From assembly GCA_022393335.1 (NCBI GenBank), contig JAJEKB010000411.1, positions 35,524 to 99,523 on the forward strand: a stretch of 64,000 nucleotides of DNA, written 5' to 3'. This document shows, one piece after another, positions 1 to 12,538 of the stretch (position 1 is its first letter; every line of letters begins with the position of its first letter). Below the pieces are notes generated by a model, which saw nothing but the letters and a program-made list of their open reading frames with translations, did not search any database and was not told the DNA's origin. This stretch comes from Macrotrachela quadricornifera. Taxonomy: Eukaryota > Rotifera > Eurotatoria > Philodinida > Philodinidae. A program made the position numbers and the translations under genes.

Positions 1-2593
1 TATCTCCTAATTATTTCTTCACATTGGTTGAGTTCTTTGATTTTTGTTAGTATGTTGAAAAAATGTGACGCATTTAATTTAACAAGATATTTCTAATAAA
101 TGCTCATGAATTATTAATAAGTAGAATGGTGCATGTTTGAACCATAATGTATAAAATGAGTAAGTGACAATAACTATAAAAGAAACTATTTTGATAGTAA
201 CTACGATAAATAAAATGTTTGGCGCTTTCTATCTAAAAAATATGATTATTGGACCAAGAATATTATGAAGTGGTTTAAGATTACGATTTTCTATCATTTC
301 TTCTTGTATCTCTTCTTGATTTTTTAATTCAATTGCAAATATATGTTACATTACTGTGACGAATACAATAAAAATAAAATAGTGAGCAATGCTAGTAAAA
401 TCTACATGAAATATAACTATAAGTTTTGCTTAACATTTATATATAAATAGGGATGAAGTGAATATTTTGAGTAACAACAGAAGATGGTGGCATGAGTGCC
501 ACGAAAAGTCATTGTTGAAGAGTAACAATGAAATGCATTTTGGACGTAACCAAAAGCCGATATTTTGTTGCAAATATCACGAAGAATAAGCGTAATATTG
601 ATTGAACAAAATATGAATAAGTTACCAGCATAATTGACATGTAAGTGAAACAGCTGTACTCTTGACAACTGACAATGCTTATCTGTCACAAGAGGATTAT
701 TTGTTGAAGAAATCACTTTTGAGTTGATATTTTAAAATTGTACGTTGATATTCCCATTTGCACTGTCTTTATTCTAAAAGAATCAAAATGAAAATTGAGT
801 GGAACTATGACAGACATACTTCTCGTATCTTGTGGGGGGGGGAGTCTATCATAGGCGAATATGTTGTAACAAGATTTGTAACTGGATCTCGGTTACAGAT
901 TTTATAAGATCTTGACTGAGCTATATATGATCCAAAAGTAACCCATAGGATCTATTTATGAATAGTCCTAAGTATTTCCGAAATACCCTATCTGATGTAA
1001 CTTTTGATGCTGATCACAAATCTCTTCTCTACTAGTAAGAAAATCATTAAGGTATCTCTTTATTTTCTTAGTTTTGTATGCCTCGTGATGAAATCAATCA
1101 TCGAATATTGTACTATTACAGTTTACAAGATTGACTTGTGAAGCAAAACTTCCTATTTCATCAAATCAAGCAATCGATATGGTTATACAATTTTTTTTTA
1201 CTATAGATAATTATCTATTCACAAAGATTTCAGTTAATCAGATATTAAGATTTGTATGTATTAGATTTTGTTAAATTTTTCGATGCGATACTTCCTGATG
1301 TAAGACTGTATTATGGATTCATTTATTATTGATATTTCTTGTTTTAAAATAAATTTCTAGATCGTGAAGGATGATTTTTCATTATTCTAGCAGGCAAAAT
1401 TTAATTCATAAACAACTTTGCTTTATTCCTCAGAGAGTGTAACATATTTGTTCCGTGTATATGTATTTCAGACACTTATTTCATTAAAAATGTACACTGG
1501 TCGTACTATAGAAAGGTTGTAAACGACATATCTGTCAAATTTTAGATAGATTAACATTCCTTATAATCAATCTGTTAAATATCTGAGAACTTTTACGACG
1601 TATTTCAGGTCACAATACCCTGGAAAACATTGTAGTTTGAAATATGGTATTCAAGTCTTGCTAATTTTCAAAGTGCTCCTATCAAATGCAATGATTTTGT
1701 TGCATTTTTTCGATCATTGTGGAGTCCAAAATCCTTAGACTGTAATAGTTAATATTTTTCTAGTGGAAATAATTCACAAAAAAAAGAATTGACGAGTATT
1801 ATTTTGGATAGACAAATAATAATAGAAACAAAATCTTTATCAAGAATCTGATATATCATTCATCTTGAAAGCAATATCAGAACTGATGACCTGAATAAAA
1901 CAGTATTAAAACTCAGTCGAGAACAATAATCTTTGTATTATTAACGTTTTCGATCAGTTTAAATCTGTATATAAAGGATACTGGAAAATTTTCATTATTT
2001 AAATCATTGAATTCCAATTCATAATCATTTTCGGCTAGATTAATATCGTATCTATCTATATAAATATGACGAAGATTTCCTTGAAATTCAAGAACCAATA
2101 TTTGCTAGCAGTAAATAACAAAACATATACAGATGTGCTAATCATGCGTTGGAGCTGAGATTATTAATGACATAGACAAATTCAAAACAGAAACATGGCA
2201 AAGACTATCATTTTTCATGGATAGATTTATAACAAGAGAAAAACAGTTATATTACGTTATTTTTATCTGATGCAAAATAAGGAAAATATTGTATTATCTC
2301 AATGCATTATCTTTTCTAAACAATGTATGACAAACGATTTTCATAAATAGTTATTGGCAATTTTTCAAAACACATTTTACATATCTGGAAAAGATAGATG
2401 TTAGACAAATACATTCAGATTAATTAGGAGTTGTTACCACATGCTGTCAAACAAATGGTTTTAATATAACAAGGTAGTTCTTTGTTTTGCCCTTTAGATT
2501 GATGTCTTGGGTATGGAAAATAACACTCATACAATCAAAGTTATTCTTATAAAATTTGATGAAATTTTATAGAATTCAAAAAAAAAAAATCTT
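1..2593. other. AT-rich non-coding stretch
   Basis: I see no supportable gene here. A G-run of about ten sits near 833-843. A 62-codon minus-strand open frame (about 1913-2104) begins directly after a stop with no ATG and has a protein-like composition, but it has no recognisable domain or matching exon; it could be a gene relic. Confidence 0.5.
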
Positions 2594-4225
2594 TTATTTA
2601 TTAGTTAACATTGCATTATTTGCTTTAACTGTATGCATTGTCGTTAATTGTTGATCAGCTACGATTAAATCCATATATTTTTTAAATCGTCGTCCACGTT
2701 GTTTGGTCCATAATTTCCAATCATTCATAGCAAGTATTTGTATAACATTTTGTATCGCACTTGATAATGTAAATACAACTGTAAATAATGATGTATCATT
2801 TGATATAAATGAATTAATATCTAATAAATTATTTTGTTGTTCAGTATTTATTAATGAACAATGTATAATAGGATATTGTGAATTAGATGATAAACACATT
2901 GCTAAACCATTGTTTATATTTCCAAGTGTAACAAAAACAGTTGGTCGACAATGTTCATATGAATAATTAGATAAAAATTTTAATATTGTTTGTGTTGATA
3001 TATATATTGAAAAAAGACGAATATCACATTGAATATTATATATTTCACTAAGTGTTGTTTTCATTTTTTGTGCATGTTCCATATCATATGATGATGAACA
3101 AACGATAACACAACGACTTATTATTGATGATGAAAATAATTTTAAATCAATATTTAAAGATAGATTAGCTTCATCTATATCAATATGATCATTTTTTGGA
3201 ATAATATTAAATTTTTTTTGTTGATCATTTTTACCATTTGAATCTATTTTATTTGTTGATGGTACATTAACATTTAAATCAAGTATATTTCTTAATGAAT
3301 TATTTATCCAAATAAGATTTTCTTGTATTAAATCATTTTCAGATGAAATATTTTTTTCAGTTGGTCGTAATATATGCCATGTTTCAACATCATATGTATT
3401 AGCAACAACAATTTCTTTTGTTGTTGTTGTTATACCAAATTCAATTTTTAAATCAATTAATTGACATTTTTTTTTAACCATCCATATATGTTCAAGTATA
3501 TCAAATACAGTACAACATATTTCATACATATATTCCATATCTGTTTGTGAAATTTTTAAATTTTCAAGATCAATATTTGTATTAAGAAGTTGTTCATATG
3601 ACCATATTGATGAAATACATTCATCTAAATCAGAATCATCATCATCAAATTGATTTTCACGTTCAGATTCAAGATTATCATCAATATTTCCTAATGTTGG
3701 TCGTCGATAAATAATTGGATGATGTTTATAATAAATTTCAATAATTGGTGGAATAAAACGATGTCCATTTAATATTCCAGGATTACGTTTAATATATGTT
3801 TCATCAGCTAAACGACGAATAATCCATAATATTGGTATCATTGTACATTTTTTTGCAATAAATGTATCTAATTGAGGATGTGAAGCAACATAAAATGTTG
3901 GTATAGATGCTTTACGTAATATTTCATAAACACATGTTGTTATAGATGTAGTTAATATAGCTTTATTTGTTATTTCATTATTAGAATTTGAAATATTATT
4001 ACGATTTTGTTGTTGATTTGTAAAACGATATGCACTATCAATACTTGATCGACGACTACCAGGAATACTTAATATTGAACTTGATGGATCATAATAATCT
4101 TTTCGATAAATACAAATAAGACCGGGTTGATCAATAACGGAATAAATTGTTTTAGTTTTTCCTTCGTATAATTTTTGACCAAGTATACCTTGTAAAGATG
4201 ATGATGAAGAAGAAGAAGAAGCCAT
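2594..4225 (-). CDS. PAICS-like protein, probably catalytically defective
   Basis: Intronless 543-residue ORF with the two-domain order of animal PAICS: an N-terminal SAICAR-synthetase-like part (about 15-330) and a C-terminal AIR-carboxylase-like part (about 370-530). Retained family signatures are YEGKTK (residues 20-25), a KRNPG stretch, LKIEFG followed by TTKEIV, and, in the second domain, IVCSSSYD and a conserved NNGL. In the family these domains catalyse two steps of de novo purine synthesis in the cytosol. Several expected active-site positions are changed: the ITAGNA stretch is absent, GS before KR reads ET, the ADVIDNDSWR block reads ANTYDVETWH, the SAHK histidine and lysine are replaced (SIYI), and the AGRSNGL loop reads GNINNGL. 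It is about 120 residues longer than usual, mainly from acidic and Asn-rich inserts. The ATG follows directly from a poly-Ser leader. AATAAA lies immediately before the stop. I infer a diverged paralogue or pseudoenzyme; an active but unusual enzyme is not excluded. Confidence 0.8.
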   Translation of the reverse strand: MASSSSSSSSLQGILGQKLYEGKTKTIYSVIDQPGLICIYRKDYYDPSSSILSIPGSRRSSIDSAYRFTNQQQNRNNISNSNNEITNKAILTTSITTCVYEILRKASIPTFYVASHPQLDTFIAKKCTMIPILWIIRRLADETYIKRNPGILNGHRFIPPIIEIYYKHHPIIYRRPTLGNIDDNLESERENQFDDDDSDLDECISSIWSYEQLLNTNIDLENLKISQTDMEYMYEICCTVFDILEHIWMVKKKCQLIDLKIEFGITTTTKEIVVANTYDVETWHILRPTEKNISSENDLIQENLIWINNSLRNILDLNVNVPSTNKIDSNGKNDQQKKFNIIPKNDHIDIDEANLSLNIDLKLFSSSIISRCVIVCSSSYDMEHAQKMKTTLSEIYNIQCDIRLFSIYISTQTILKFLSNYSYEHCRPTVFVTLGNINNGLAMCLSSNSQYPIIHCSLINTEQQNNLLDINSFISNDTSLFTVVFTLSSAIQNVIQILAMNDWKLWTKQRGRRFKKYMDLIVADQQLTTMHTVKANNAMLTNK

Positions 4226-5066
4226 ATGAAGTGTTAATTTGTATTTATCTAGTAATCAACATCTTTATTTTATATTTGGCACGTATTGTCTTATCCTTTA
4301 TGCGATATATCGTTTAACTACACAATGATGATAATAAACAAACAGATGTTGAATAAATGTAGATAAAAATCCTTGCCTGTCTGTCTGCTAATCGACCTTC
4401 GTCCTGGTTGTTGTCAATGAATTTTGGACCATTGGTTAATTAATCTTCTTGTCGATATTCTCGTTCTTTGCATAGACAACTAATAGACCATATGTAATAA
4501 CAAAAGGTTATGAAAAAAAATTCTATTTGATTGATATAATATCTGAAATATTTTTTCAATAGATTTTTGTATACTAACTAATTTACTTTTCTTATTAAAT
4601 ATATATATATATATAATGATTAATCAGTAAGATATAAGAATAAGAAAAAATGATTTACAACCATATTTTAAATACAGAAATATTCTTATTTTCCTATAGT
4701 ATATATATAAATTTAGTTATGTTATTGAGAAAGAAAAACAGCATAATATTGTATACAAGAATAACATCTGGTAATCACTAATCTGTGAATAACTTATTCA
4801 CAAATATACGTATCCTCGATAATATATAATTAGATTTTCGTTTTATACGACATACTAAATGTCAATCTCATTGTGACAATAACAGAGAATCAAACTTAAT
4901 ATATTCCATTGGATCTTATATTCTCTGTCAAATTTTTTAGACAAAAAATTTTTTTTTATGATGAAATTTTATTGTGTTTATTAAAACAAAAAAACATTCT
5001 AATATTTTCAATTATTTACAAAAAAAAAACTACAATTCTCATTCATAATACCAACATCTAAATCGA
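4226..5066. other. Intergenic spacer
   Basis: Upstream region of the PAICS-like gene and downstream region of the scramblase-like gene. It holds a short (AT)n run near 4602-4616 and nothing else that I can support. Confidence 0.5.
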
Positions 5067-6115
5067 TTAATCGAGTTGTGATTTCTATATAAAAAAACAA
5101 AAAATAAAACATTTCAATAACACAAAAAAAGAATATTTTAAATAAATAATTACATACAAGAATGAGTGCAGTAATTAATAATGTTGCTTTGATTTCAACT
5201 TTCATATTTTGTGGAACTAAAAAAAATTCAATTAAATAAATATATAAAATAAATAAATATTAATCTACTTTTCATAGCTACAGCATGTCCATACTCTGAT
5301 CTTTCTAAATCAGTTGAATATGGATAAATACCTCCAATATTTGTTATATCATCTTGATCCAATACACTAAATTCAAGTATACGATGTTGAATTTTACTTT
5401 TTAAATGACGTTTACGTAACATTAAACTAACAACATGTTCATGTTTATTATTAAAAACATCATACCATATTTTAATAAAAGCAAATCTACAAAAAAAAAT
5501 ATATATAGAATTTCGATAAATTTTAAGGTTAAAAAGAAAATTTAGGTAGATAATATTTATCATACCTTTGTTGAATAGATCCAATTGATTGATAATCATT
5601 AGATAGTGTTGTCAAACATCGCACACCTTGCTTACATATTCTCCCTAAGAAAGGTAGACGATTATGATTGAGTTCGACTATTATCTAAAATAATAAAAAT
5701 TTATTCTTTTTTAAAATAAATTAAGTAATATATATCAACTTCTTTAGTTTCAGGATTAGATAATATAATTTTTTGATAAAATATTGAACCTATTATACAT
5801 GAATTTCCTTGTTCACCTGCGAATATAGATAAATTTTCGATTAAAAATTATAATTTATTATTAATTTCATACCGATCTGGTAATCAAACAGAGTTTGATT
5901 TCCTCGTGATACAATTTTTCCACATTCTATAACGCCAATTTCATCTCCAAGGCCTATTAATAAAGCAAAAAAATCAAATATTTTATTAAAGTAATAATTT
6001 AAAAAAATTTTAAAATAATCTTACTTGAATGAAAAGGTTTAATAATTAATTCTTCATGATTAGTTAATATAGATAATAATTTTGATACATCAATAATTCT
6101 ATCATTAATTGCCAT
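5067..6115 (-). CDS. Phospholipid scramblase-like protein
   Basis: Seven exons (6025-6115, 5873-5953, 5740-5816, 5566-5684, 5269-5486, 5158-5216, 5067-5084) join in phase to a protein of about 219 residues. The order of short motifs follows the scramblase/LURP-one (tubby-like barrel) family: an N-terminal EELIIK strand, an FDYQIGE strand, then SIQQRFAFIKIWYDV, then a closing IGGIYPYSTD segment, and finally a hydrophobic helix introduced by MKVEIKATLLITALIL, comparable to the family's C-terminal DVKMKA..LIDF helix. In that family the proteins are membrane-anchored and involved in lipid redistribution or signalling. The N-terminal Pro-rich and Cys-rich parts of vertebrate scramblases are missing and the Ca2+-loop acidic residues are not obvious, so function is uncertain. 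The last intron (5085-5157) also reads through without a stop, giving a longer hydrophobic C-terminus ending at 5008. Family assignment is by motif order only. Confidence 0.6.
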
Positions 6116-9100
6116 TGAATAACGTAATTAGGATATATGACAATAATATTTTTTTGTTTTCACTCTGATCTATATACATAAACTAGTCAATAAACAAGAT
6201 AAGAACAGTGATTTTATTTCATAAGAAAAAAAAAAGGAAGAAAGAAAAAAAATGAAACACTCATGCATGACTTAGCATTATAATAGGTATATCAATCATT
6301 ATTTAGAGAATGTATTTTTCCTTATAGAAAATAGCATAAATCAAATCAATTCTACTGATTTTAATAGTGAATAAATATTTAATAAAGTCATACTTATATA
6401 ATATGTCTAAATAAAGAAAATTAAATAGGATTATTATTATCATCATACTTGACAGAAGAATTTTTTTATACAAATAGATTAGTATATAAGTATGTCTATG
6501 AAAACAAAATTGCTTTTTAATATATAATCAGCGAATATGACTAATCTTTTATTAAAAAAAAAATAAAAATAAAACTGTATCATACACTGAATTTTCTAAA
6601 AGCTCTTTTCTTACTTAAAAAAAAAGTTAATTTTATCAGATTTATCGATAGCTTTCTAAATAGAGTAAAATATTTATGCTTCAATATATTAAAATTTATT
6701 GGTTTTTTAATATATTTTAAGAATAAAGTCAGAAAAAAAAGATTTACAATAAAATAAAGTAGCTATATTTGATAGATATAGGTTTTTGTGTATGCTATGT
6801 CTGTATAGATTAACTGACCTCTTAATTATTAGTAAATGTAATTTATATTGATTTCTGATTTCATACGTGATAAATATGTGGAACATGTGTTCGAATAGCA
6901 ATAAAGTATGACTAAAGGTATGATGTCGTCAAGTGTACATATTGTGAACATAGGAGGATTGGTATTCACCTCACCTTGCTATAAAATATATAGTTTATTC
7001 AAAAATTGTTTTGCTTCTCAATCACGTGATAATACATACAGTTAAGTGCAATTGCTAAGAATATTATACAAACATTTGTTCGGTCTCTTCGTTCTATATG
7101 GGAGACAAAAGAGAGAGAACGTAACAGATAAATAGAAAATGAATCATTTTAAAAAATTTATTACTACTTGTAAAGCATTAAATCTAGCATTACTCATATC
7201 GACAAGTATCAATTTTTTCAAATACCTATTAACCGTTGATTCATTCAAAAATATGAACACAAGGATTCCTCATTATTAAAATAATAAATATGACTCGAAA
7301 TGAATGACATTCAATAAAATATTTCCTTTCATCAAAATAAATTCAATTTGATCATAATCCATCATCTATTGCTCTTCAATTACGCACATTTTTTTCATAT
7401 AATACATATTATGAACTATTTTAAAATTCTTATATATCTATGACAATAGTACGGAATATATGACGAACGTTTTCATTGCACCATCTTTTATGAAATAATG
7501 AATATCAATTACATCATCACATTAATTTAATTGTTCCTTATCTTACGACATAATTATCATTTATCATTTATTTTCTAAAAAAAAATCACTTAAATAGAAA
7601 GAAATATAGTTCGTACTGGGTTTTAATAATTTGAATGAAAGTGATGTAATGAATACATTGCTTGTAGGTCTTTATTCAGTTAATCATATCATCTTCGTTT
7701 CCATCTTTTATAAGTTGAAAATGAGCAGCTATATATGTAACTAGTCTTGCTGTAAATGTTCAAAAAGCTTTGACTTCAATGTAACTTAACCAGAATGATC
7801 CTAGATAGAAATCATTTTAGTAGTTATATTGATCAATTTATTTATGATTTCGTGTTCATATTGAACAAATATATGGAATGATAGGATGATTCTAGTACTT
7901 ATCGTATACAAAATTTATATGCTGAAACATTTTTAAAATTATTTCTTCATCAACTGTGTATCAACATCACTAATCAAATATTCACTTATATATTTTTTTG
8001 TCATTGAAAGATCTTAAAAACTGTCAATGTTTTATGTCATATCATTGAATAAAATGTTCTAAACAATAAATCATTCTTTTTTTTTATTGTTCGCTTTATC
8101 AAGAATGAAGTCATTAATCCATCACATCTTTTGAGCAAATTTTCACATGCAAGATCGAATGTAAAACTATATTTCTTACAGTAAAAATGTGTCCAATTTA
8201 TTAAATCACAATTTCCAAAACAAATGTTATACGGAGTCACCTGAATACGTTATTTTTAATTAATGTTTCGAAAAACACATTGTTCTAAATTTTTATCATT
8301 AAAAAATATTCATTTTGTCGTTGGATCTGACTTCTTTGAATTATAGAGCTTATTTTAAAACCTGTTTTATTTTATATTACCGAACATGATTCAGATTGAG
8401 CAATGTAGCACATGAATAGTTGTATTAAGGTAATTTTCAATCTAAAAATACTGCTGGTATTCGATGTCATGTAAATGTGCCATGAAAATACCGTTTATAT
8501 GTTACAATTACGACATATTAATGTTATATTATTGAAGTGCCTAAAATTTATAATTAACTGTCATATAATTATGTATGGTAAGTATTATTTTCACAAATAG
8601 AAATTATTCATCTTCTTATTATGAGAAAGAAAAAAAATAACCTTTCCTCTTATTGACGCGATACGCATATGAATACGATGATACAAGACTTCGTATTCGA
8701 TAGCAAAACGACTATATAAAACAAAAATATGGTCATTATATTTTTACTGTTTATATGCTGCATATGATAATTGTGACCAATCATTTGGCTAATGAAATAT
8801 TTTCAATTACTGTTTAACATGAAGATATTATCGATCGATAGATCTTCAAATTTTTTTATTTCTATCTTTTCATATCAAACCATTTTCTATAAAAATTCTT
8901 TAATAAAAAAAATCAAATATCATGTTAGTACATCCATTACAAACTAATTTAATTTCAACCTTGAAATAAGTTCCAATAACCTTTACAAACAAACATAAGA
9001 TATTACAACTATTAATTACACAGTTCATTTCGTTTATAATATATGTTTTAATTATGCATACAAAAATTTACTATATATAGAGCAAATCATATTTTTTACC

Positions 9101-9228
9101 TTGAACAAAATTAGTTTCATATATATATATATACATATTCCATTAATTCAAGGATGAATACAAGCCATCTCAATATTATCAGCAAAGAAATATAAAACAA
9201 AATATATTTTTAATCTTTCAAGATTGTT
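6116..9228. other. Intergenic, no gene seen
   Basis: About 3 kb of AT-rich sequence with only short random open frames lacking ATG context, codon bias or splice partners. It contains a short (AT)n run at about 9121-9131. Confidence 0.5.
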
Positions 9229-9234
9229 TTTATT
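9229..9234 (-). terminator. Candidate polyadenylation signal of HSP90
   Basis: AATAAA on the minus strand about 110 bases after the HSP90 stop; the only canonical hexamer at a sensible distance. Inferred from position alone. Confidence 0.4.
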
Positions 9235-9340
9235 TTATCGTTTTGTATTCTCTATCTCATCATATGATGTTAAGCACTCAAACATAACCAAATACAATAT
9301 ATAATAACAAAAAAGACAAAAAGAAATTATTTTATATCTT

Positions 9341-11864
9341 TTAATCAACTTCTTCCATTCGTGAAGCTTCAGCTGAAACAGCAGCAGAATGTTCTCCACC
9401 AGTTTCAAGTGGTGGCATATCTGAAGTTGAATCACCTGCAGCTGCTTGACTATCTTCTTCAGCATCTTCTTCATCAATACCTAAACCAAGTTTAATCATA
9501 CGGAATATACGATCAGCATGTTGTTGTGGTAATTCAAGTGCAAAACCACTAGCTAAAAGTGATGTTTCATATAATAATGTAACTAGATCTTTAACGGATT
9601 TATCATTTTTATCTTGATCAACTTTAGTTTTGAGTGTTTTTACAATTGAATGATCAGGATTGATTTCAAGATGTTTTTTAGCAGCCATATAACCCATAGT
9701 TGATGTATCACGTAAAGCTTGAGCTTTCATAATACGTTCCATGGTAGCTGACCATCCATATTGTGATGTAACTAAATATAAGAAAAAAATAAAATAATTT
9801 TATAAAATATTTAAAAAGAAAAAATTAAATCGTACCAATACAACATGGTGATGAAACAAGTCGATTACTAATAACAACTTTTTCAACTTTTTTGTCTAAT
9901 ATATCTTTCATTACTTTGCATAAGGTTTCATATTTTTCTTTATCTTGTTCACGTCTAAAATATTAAATAAAATAAATAAATAAAATATCTTTTTTTTTTT
10001 AAATTTTTTTTACATACTTCTTCTTTTCATCTTCATCTTCTGGTAATTCTAAACCTTCTTTGGTAATTGAAACAAGTTTTTTACCATCAAATTCTTTTAA
10101 TTGTTGTACACAATATTCATCAATTGGTTCTGTCATATAAATAATTTCAAAACCACGTTTACGTACACGTTCAACAAATGCTGATTGATCAACAACTTGT
10201 CGTGATTCACCAGTTATATAATAAATATCTTTTTGATTTTCTTTCATACGTGATACATAATCTTTTAATGATGTTAATTCATCACCTGCTGTTGATGAAT
10301 GATAACGTAAAAATCCAGCAAGTTTAGCACGATTTGTTGAATCTTCATGTATACCAAGTTTAAGATTACGTGAAAATTGTTCATAAAATTTCTTAAATGA
10401 TTCTTTATCTTCAGCTAATTCTTCAATTAATTCAACACATTTTTTAACTAAATTTTTTCTAATAACTTTAAGAATTTTATTTTGTTGTAACATTTCACGT
10501 GAAATATTTAATGGTAAATCTTCTGAATCAACAACACCTTTAACAAAATTTAAATATTCAGGCATTAATTCTTCACAATTTTCCATAATAAATACACGTC
10601 GTACATATAATTTAATTGAATTTTTTGTTTTACGATTTTCAAATAAATCAAATGGTGCACGTTTTGGTATAAATAATAAAGCACGAAATTCAAGTTGACC
10701 TTCAACACTAAAATGTTTAACAGCTAAATGATCTTCCCAATCATTGGTTAATTGTTTATAAAATTCAGCATATTCTTCTGTTGAAATATCTTCAGGATTT
10801 CGTGTCCAAATTGGTTTTTGTTTATTAAGTTCTTCTTCATCAGTATATTTTTCTTTGATTTTCTTCTTTCTATAATATAAAAGAATTTTATTATTGTTTT
10901 TTTTTTCTTTTTTAAATGAAAATTATATTTACTTCTTTTTATCAGCATCTTTCTTCTTATCGTCATCATCATCATCTTCAACATCTTCGACTTTCTAAAA
11001 ATAAAAATAAAATTTTTATTTTAATAATAATAATAATAATAATTAAAATTATATTAATATACATACAGCTTCATCTTTTTTAGTTTCATCTTCATCAGGT
11101 TTTTTTTCATCTTCACCTTCATCATCAGATATTTCTTTATCACGTTCTTTTTCTACGAGTAATTTTATTGGATAACCAATAAATTGTGAATGTTTCTTAA
11201 TAACTTCTTTAATACGTTTTTCTTCAAGATATTCAGTTTGATCTTCTTTAAGATACATAACAATTTTTGTACCACGATTAAGTGGTTCACCAGTTGTATC
11301 ACGTTTAATTGTAAATGAACCACCAGCACTTGATTCCCATACATATTGTTCATCATCATTATGTTTTGATGTAACTGTTACTTTATCAGCAACTAAATAA
11401 CATGAATAAAAACCAACACCAAATTGACCAATCATTGAAATATCTGCACCAGCTTGAAGTGCTTCCATAAAAGCACGAGTACCTGATCGAGCAATTGTAC
11501 CCAAATTATTAACAAGATCTGCCTAGAGTAAATTTAAATAGATTTCTTTTATTTTTTTTCTTTTAAAATTTTAACTTACTTTTGTCATGCCAATACCAGT
11601 ATCCATGATAGTTAATGTATTACTGGCTTTATCTGGTACAATTTTAATAAATAATTCTTTACCAGTATCAAGTTTAGTTGGATCAGTAAGTGATTCATAA
11701 CGAATTTTATCCAAAGCATCTGATGAATTTGAAATAAGTTCACGTAAAAAAATTTCTTTATTTGAATAAAATGTATTAATAATTAATGACATTAATTGTG
11801 CTATTTCAGCTTGAAAAGCAAAGGTTTCAACATCACCACTTTCTTGTTCCATTCTATCCGACAT
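9341..11864 (-). CDS. HSP90: Cytosolic heat-shock protein HSP90
   Basis: Six exons (11580-11864, 11067-11522, 10933-10994, 10018-10869, 9836-9954, 9341-9771) join in phase to 734 residues, the normal length for cytosolic HSP90. The N-terminal GHKL ATPase domain shows [27 protein letters not shown] and [10 protein letters not shown] charged Asp/Glu/Lys linker follows (about 225-275). The middle domain includes [17 protein letters not shown] and [16 protein letters not shown]. The C-terminal dimerisation domain ends in MEEVD, the docking site for TPR co-chaperones, which places the protein in the cytosol rather than ER or mitochondria. It is an ATP-driven dimeric chaperone for kinases, receptors and other clients. 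The acidic linker is split by an intron beside a tiny 62-base exon. It lies head-to-head with the gene at 12539, and heat-shock elements occupy the shared upstream region, so heat induction is likely. Confidence 0.98.
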
Positions 11865-11886
11865 GTTTATTTATAAAGGTTTTTTG

Positions 11887-11894
11887 TTCAAGAA
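11887..11894. promoter_or_regulatory. Heat-shock element (TTCAAGAA)
   Basis: Perfect TTCnnGAA dyad about 25 bases upstream of the HSP90 start codon, matching the HSF-binding unit. It lies within the 5' leader or core promoter. Only two units, so weak alone. Confidence 0.5.
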
Positions 11895-12013
11895 TAGCGA
11901 CGAGTGAAAAGATTAACGCACGTAGAAGCAATTTCGAGCGTGACGAGAGAGGAATGCAAGTTATGTACGTAAAGGAGCTACGATTTATATATGCATGCTA
12001 GACGAAACATGTA

Positions 12014-12026
12014 GAATAATCTAGAA
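12014..12026. promoter_or_regulatory. Three-unit heat-shock element
   Basis: GAA-ta-ATC-ta-GAA: three alternating 5-base units in correct spacing, the middle one with one mismatch to TTC. It lies 150 bases upstream of HSP90, where HSF trimers would be expected to bind. Confidence 0.55.
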
Positions 12027-12111
12027 GAAATGAGAAGGAAAGGAAAGAAAAAAAAAGAAAAAGACCAGACTCTTTTTTTCTCTTTTCTTTCTTCTATAAG
12101 GACCATGCTTA

Positions 12112-12119
12112 TTCTCGAA
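12112..12119. promoter_or_regulatory. Heat-shock element (TTCTCGAA)
   Basis: Perfect TTCnnGAA dyad about 250 bases upstream of HSP90 and 420 bases upstream of the divergent gene at 12539. It may serve either promoter. Confidence 0.45.
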
Positions 12120-12538
12120 TCTGGTTATTATACAGTCATAAAGAAAATACAATATGTATTACAATAGAAAAAATTAAATGAACTTTCAACTAAAATTCCC
12201 TGGATGCAAAAGTTAAAATTACGCATTTAAATTTCCGTAAAACATATATTTTTATTTATTTGTAAAAAATACATTATATAAAAAATTACTAATTTTCATA
12301 ATGACACATTTTCTATTTGTTTGTAGGAAGAAGAGGAATATTCTTTATAACACATAATAAAACAAGGTTTTTTCCTTCATAATAAAGAAAAAAAAACGTA
12401 CTTTGTATTCGAAATTATTTTCTAAATAAAAAAAAAATATATATTAGAAAACATTTAATTAAGAATCAATTGAATCTCGATCTAATTATTATGCGCCAAT
12501 TATCGTCGGGTTAATCTCTCTCTCAGATTTTATCTATC

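Noticed and set aside
1913..2098. 62-codon minus-strand frame with protein-like composition
   Set aside because: No ATG (opens with TTG right after a stop), no domain, no splice partners. Possible relic, not enough to call.
2578..2590. A-run beside the intronless PAICS-like gene as a retrocopy poly(A) tail
   Set aside because: On the coding (minus) strand the run is T, not A, so it is not a retrotransposed tail.
2703..2966. Plus-strand ORF of 87 codons
   Set aside because: Antisense shadow of the PAICS-like gene; AT-rich codons create the mirror frame.
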